Part shown: positions 61,399-64,000 of the stretch, one piece after another | Numbering within the stretch: position 1 is the first letter of the stretch | Layout: each line of letters starts with the position of its first letter | Assembly: GCA_016703425.1 (NCBI GenBank) | Contig: JADJCA010000022.1 | Location: 1-64,000 of the forward strand | Reading direction: 5' to 3' | DNA from: Myxococcales bacterium | Lineage (GTDB): Bacteria; Myxococcota_A; Polyangia; Polyangiales; Polyangiaceae | Length of the DNA stretch: 64,000 nt | The notes under the pieces: model-generated | Databases searched by the model: none | Told to the model about the DNA's origin: nothing | What the model saw: only the letters and a program-made list of their open reading frames with translations | Position numbers and translations under genes: made by a program

Positions 61399-63375
61399 AT
61401 GACAGCGAAAGATGCAGGTGAGGCTCCGCGCGCGAACGTCGCGACTCCGACGGCCTCGCGACGCATGTCTGGCCCCCTGGGGATCACGTTCTTCCGGCTC
61501 GTCGCGGAGCACGGCTCCGACATCGGCTCGCTCCACACGCGCGACGGCTTGTGCGTCTTCGTCGCGCCGTCGGTTACGCGCGCGTTCGGTTGGCCTGAGG
61601 ATCAATTTCAAGGCCGGCCCCTTCGCGAGCTGGTTCACCACGACGATTGGCCTCGCGTCGCCGAGGCGCTCGCCGTCGAAGGCGAAGCGCTGGGGCAGGT
61701 CACCTATCGCCTAAGGCTCCCGAGCGGCGAGACCACGTGGGTCGAGACGCTGACGCAAGCGGCGCCCAACTCGGGGCGCGATCAGCTCGTCGTGTGCATG
61801 ACGCGAGACATCTCGCACCACCGTCGCGCCACCATGGCCCTCGAGGAGGGCGTCTTGGCCCTGGCCATGCGGCAGCCCGATGGCGTGCTCGTCATTCAGG
61901 ACGGCCGCATCCTTCACTCGAACCCGGCCGCGTTCCAGCTCCTCGGTTTGCCAACGGAGGCCGCTGTGCAGCGGCGACGTTTTGCTGAGTTTGTTCACCC
62001 CGACGATTCGGCACGCGAGGGCGAAGAGCTCACGCGCATCGCGCAGCTCGGCACCGTCTCGGCGGTCCACGACCTCAGGTTCGTTCTCCGTGATGGCACC
62101 ACGCTCACGACGCAGACCTACGCCATGGGCGTATCGTTCGGCGGCGCCGCCGCCGCGCTGCTCGTGGTGCGCGACAAGCCGAAGCTCGACACCCAGGCCA
62201 TCATCGCCGACCGGCTCCGTTCCATCGGCGCCGTCGCGACGGGCCTCGCGCAGGAGCTCGCCGCACCGGTAGCGCTCCTCTTGGCGAGCCTCGATGTCCT
62301 CGCGAGCGAGGAGGCCGACGCGGACGCGTCCGCCGCGAAGGCAAACGCGCTCGCGCAGGCGACCAGCTCGGGGGACCGCATCTTTCAGGCACTCCGCTCG
62401 CTCCGCTCGTTCTCCCGCGGCGACGAAGATCTGCGCCGCACTCTCGACGCGCGCGACGTCGTCGACGCTGTCCTCAACGTCGCCGACGGACGGCGCACCG
62501 CGACCACGAAGCTGGTCCGTGACTTCGCCGAGAGCCCTGTCTTCGTCAGCGCCGATCAGGCGCGCCTGTCGCAGGCGCTCTTGAACCTCGTGGCCAACGC
62601 CGTCGACGCCGCCAATGAGCGGCCCGATGGCGAGGTCCGCGTGTCGGTTCGGGCCACGACCAAGGGCGGAGCACTCGTCGAGGTGTCGGACAACGGGCCC
62701 GGCATCCACGAGAGCACGCTGGGGCGCGTCTTCGAGCCGTTCTTCACGACCAAGCCCATCGCCACGGCCGCCGGCTTGGGGCTCCCGATCTCGCACGCGA
62801 TCATCCGTGCCCTCGGCGGACGCCTCGACCTCGAGAGCGCCCCCAAGGCTGGGACCATCGCCATCGTCCAACTGCCGCCGTGCGCCGCACCAGAGGGACG
62901 CATGTCGCTCACGCAACCGCCGGCGTCGCGAGCCACGATTCGCGTGGCCCCGGCTCCGGCCCCGCCTTCGGCGACGACTCGGGCGCTGCCCCGCGTGTCG
63001 CCGGCAGGCGAAAAGCCGCGCCTGCTCGTCATGGATGACGACGTGCCGCTCGCCTCGACGCTGCAGCGGCTCCTGCGGCACGAATACGACGTTGTCGTCG
63101 AGACGTCCGCAGAAGCGGCGCTAAGGCGCATCGTCTCCGGCGAGCGCTTCGATATCTTGTTGTGCGACGTCATGCTCCCCGGCATGAGCGGCATCGCCTT
63201 CTACGATGAGCTTCAGCGCATCGCGCCGGCCATGGCCCTGCGCGTCGTCTTCGTCACCGGGGGCATGAACACCCCGGGCACCCAGGCGTTCCTCGAGGGG
63301 TTGCCGAACCCGTGCATCGACAAGCCGTTTTTGCCTGACGATCTCCGAAGGCGCCTGCGCGAGCTCAATCGCTGA
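61399..63375 (+). CDS. PAS-PAS hybrid histidine kinase with receiver domain; H-box His replaced by Gln
   Basis: Protein of 658 residues behind a GAGGAG. Two PAS domains span ~30-140 (LCVFVAPSVTRAFGW, then TWVETLTQ) and ~150-260 (GVLVIQDGRILHSNPAAF, then FVHPDDSAREGEE). The DHp helix that should carry the phospho-acceptor His reads TGLAQELAAPVALLL, with Gln285 (CAG at 62251-62253) at the His position. The ATPase domain is otherwise intact: NLVANAVDAA (N-box), VSDNGPGI, FEPFFTTK and GLGLPIS. A receiver domain follows (D590 in LLCDVML, K642 in CIDKPF). It can probably bind ATP but not autophosphorylate in the normal way, so it may act as a scaffold or as a phosphatase, or take phosphate from another kinase. 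No partner is adjacent. Confidence 0.85.
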   Translation: MTAKDAGEAPRANVATPTASRRMSGPLGITFFRLVAEHGSDIGSLHTRDGLCVFVAPSVTRAFGWPEDQFQGRPLRELVHHDDWPRVAEALAVEGEALGQVTYRLRLPSGETTWVETLTQAAPNSGRDQLVVCMTRDISHHRRATMALEEGVLALAMRQPDGVLVIQDGRILHSNPAAFQLLGLPTEAAVQRRRFAEFVHPDDSAREGEELTRIAQLGTVSAVHDLRFVLRDGTTLTTQTYAMGVSFGGAAAALLVVRDKPKLDTQAIIADRLRSIGAVATGLAQELAAPVALLLASLDVLASEEADADASAAKANALAQATSSGDRIFQALRSLRSFSRGDEDLRRTLDARDVVDAVLNVADGRRTATTKLVRDFAESPVFVSADQARLSQALLNLVANAVDAANERPDGEVRVSVRATTKGGALVEVSDNGPGIHESTLGRVFEPFFTTKPIATAAGLGLPISHAIIRALGGRLDLESAPKAGTIAIVQLPPCAAPEGRMSLTQPPASRATIRVAPAPAPPSATTRALPRVSPAGEKPRLLVMDDDVPLASTLQRLLRHEYDVVVETSAEAALRRIVSGERFDILLCDVMLPGMSGIAFYDELQRIAPAMALRVVFVTGGMNTPGTQAFLEGLPNPCIDKPFLPDDLRRRLRELNR

Positions 63376-63426
63376 GCGTGCGCCGTCACTCGAAGCCGCC
63401 ACGCGGCACGGGCGCCGGAGCTGCGC

Positions 63427-64000
63427 TCAGGGATAACAAGCGCCAGGATGACTCGGACAGATGCACGCCGCCTGTGCGGCGGTGAGGCAGCGGCGTGCCT
63501 CCAAGAGGCATGTCTCTCCGGCGGGGCACGCGCTGACGCCATCGTTGCAATCGCCAGCGCTGAAGGGCAAGGGCAAGCAACGCCCAGACACCGGCCGGCA
63601 CCGCGCCGTCGGTCGCCGCCGCGTCGGACGCGTCGACGGCGGCTGCCGCCGCCATCGCCAGCGGCGTCGCCTGCCGCGTCCGGGGACGCGTCGACCGACG
63701 AGGCATCGCCGGCGTCTGCGTCGGGCGGCAGCACGACGGGAACGACACCGGCGAGATCGCACTGGGCGAACAAGCCGCAGGCGAAGCTCCCCTCGGGATC
63801 GCACGCCACCCCAATGGGCCCGCACGCGCCTCCGTCGGGCGTCGCCGTGCCATCGGGCAGGGCGGCATCGGGCACCGGGCTTGCCTGGTCAAAGACCGAG
63901 CCGCCCTCGAACGCGGTGGCGTCGCCCCCCGAGCCAGCCTCCGACACGGGCGGCCTCACGGTCGACGCGTCGGGGCCGTCGGTAGCGGCTTCGGGCTCGT
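63427..64000 (-). pseudogene. Secreted Cys-rich lipoprotein, frameshifted (5' end outside window)
   Basis: The frame enters from the right edge as an Asp/Ala/Ser-rich linker (SPEAATDGPDASTVRPP) and a Cys pair region (GACGPIGVACDPEGSFACGL), typical of myxobacterial lipoproteins. It shifts near 63645 to AAAVDASDAAATDGAV and again near 63590 to a Cys module (SAGDCNDGVSACPAGETC, then AACICPSHPGACYP) ending at 63427. The two shifts resemble the other single-base defects in this window. Function unknown. Confidence 0.55.

Noticed and set aside
61711..63081. 456-codon minus-strand frame
   Set aside because: Antisense to the hybrid kinase gene and without recognisable features.

Overview
The window is about two-thirds G+C and almost fully coding. 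It looks like a myxobacterial chromosome, probably from the Polyangia. The evidence is three proteins with MYXO-CTERM-type tails (GC, hydrophobic stretch, RRRR), many secreted lipoproteins with Asp/Ala-rich linkers after the lipobox, two Ser/Thr kinases with C-terminal membrane anchors, an FHA-GGDEF protein, and an NtrC-type two-component pair. Core genes (glmU, murA) sit among them. I saw no tRNA, rRNA, CRISPR array, prophage or insertion sequence.

Layout. 1-4.3 kb: an M23 peptidase cut by the left edge, then a fasciclin lipoprotein diverging from a carH-SRPBCC-SOUL operon that looks like a light/B12-controlled module with recognisable CarH operators. 4.5-8.6 kb: leftward genes (cupin lipoprotein, DUF6209 protein, glutathione transferase, two unknowns). 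8.7-11.5 kb: histidine kinase and sigma54 response regulator. 11.3-18.1 kb: lipoproteins and a FadL-like porin coupled to a 1320-residue lipoprotein. 18.2-24.3 kb: glmU and murA flanking a MYXO-CTERM lamin-tail protein and a four-repeat helical protein. 24.3-33.4 kb: DUF2239, ComEA, a seven-bladed propeller lipoprotein, a flippase-like gene and several frameshifted lipoproteins. 33.4-42.3 kb: DsbA/FrnE, an SMI1-like protein, a Tat-exported DUF362 protein, FHA-GGDEF, a Ser/Thr kinase and a three-gene ABC-2 exporter. 42.5-50 kb: a Cys-rich lipoprotein, a VapBC-like module, two tandem propeller-like MYXO-CTERM paralogues and a decayed BrnT-type module. 50-57.5 kb: beta-helix lipoprotein, esterase, dipeptide epimerase coupled to UPF0262, DUF882 peptidase, chlorite-dismutase-family protein and a TPR/PEGA barrel. 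57.5-64 kb: Ser/Thr kinase, a protein with a double-glycine leader, an MFS transporter, a hybrid kinase lacking its phospho-acceptor His, and a lipoprotein cut by the right edge.

Two patterns cut across the window. First, many genes lack a Shine-Dalgarno and instead have a -10-like hexamer (TANNNT, often TAGCCT) 5-7 nt before the start codon, which implies leaderless mRNAs. The clearest cases (carH, DUF2239, vapB) have full -35/-10 promoters with operator-like palindromes or repeats in the spacer. Second, genes between about 27 and 50 kb, and a few elsewhere, are interrupted by single-base indels, mostly an apparent lost base in a short homopolymer. That suggests residual assembly error more than real pseudogenisation, although real decay cannot be excluded for each gene.
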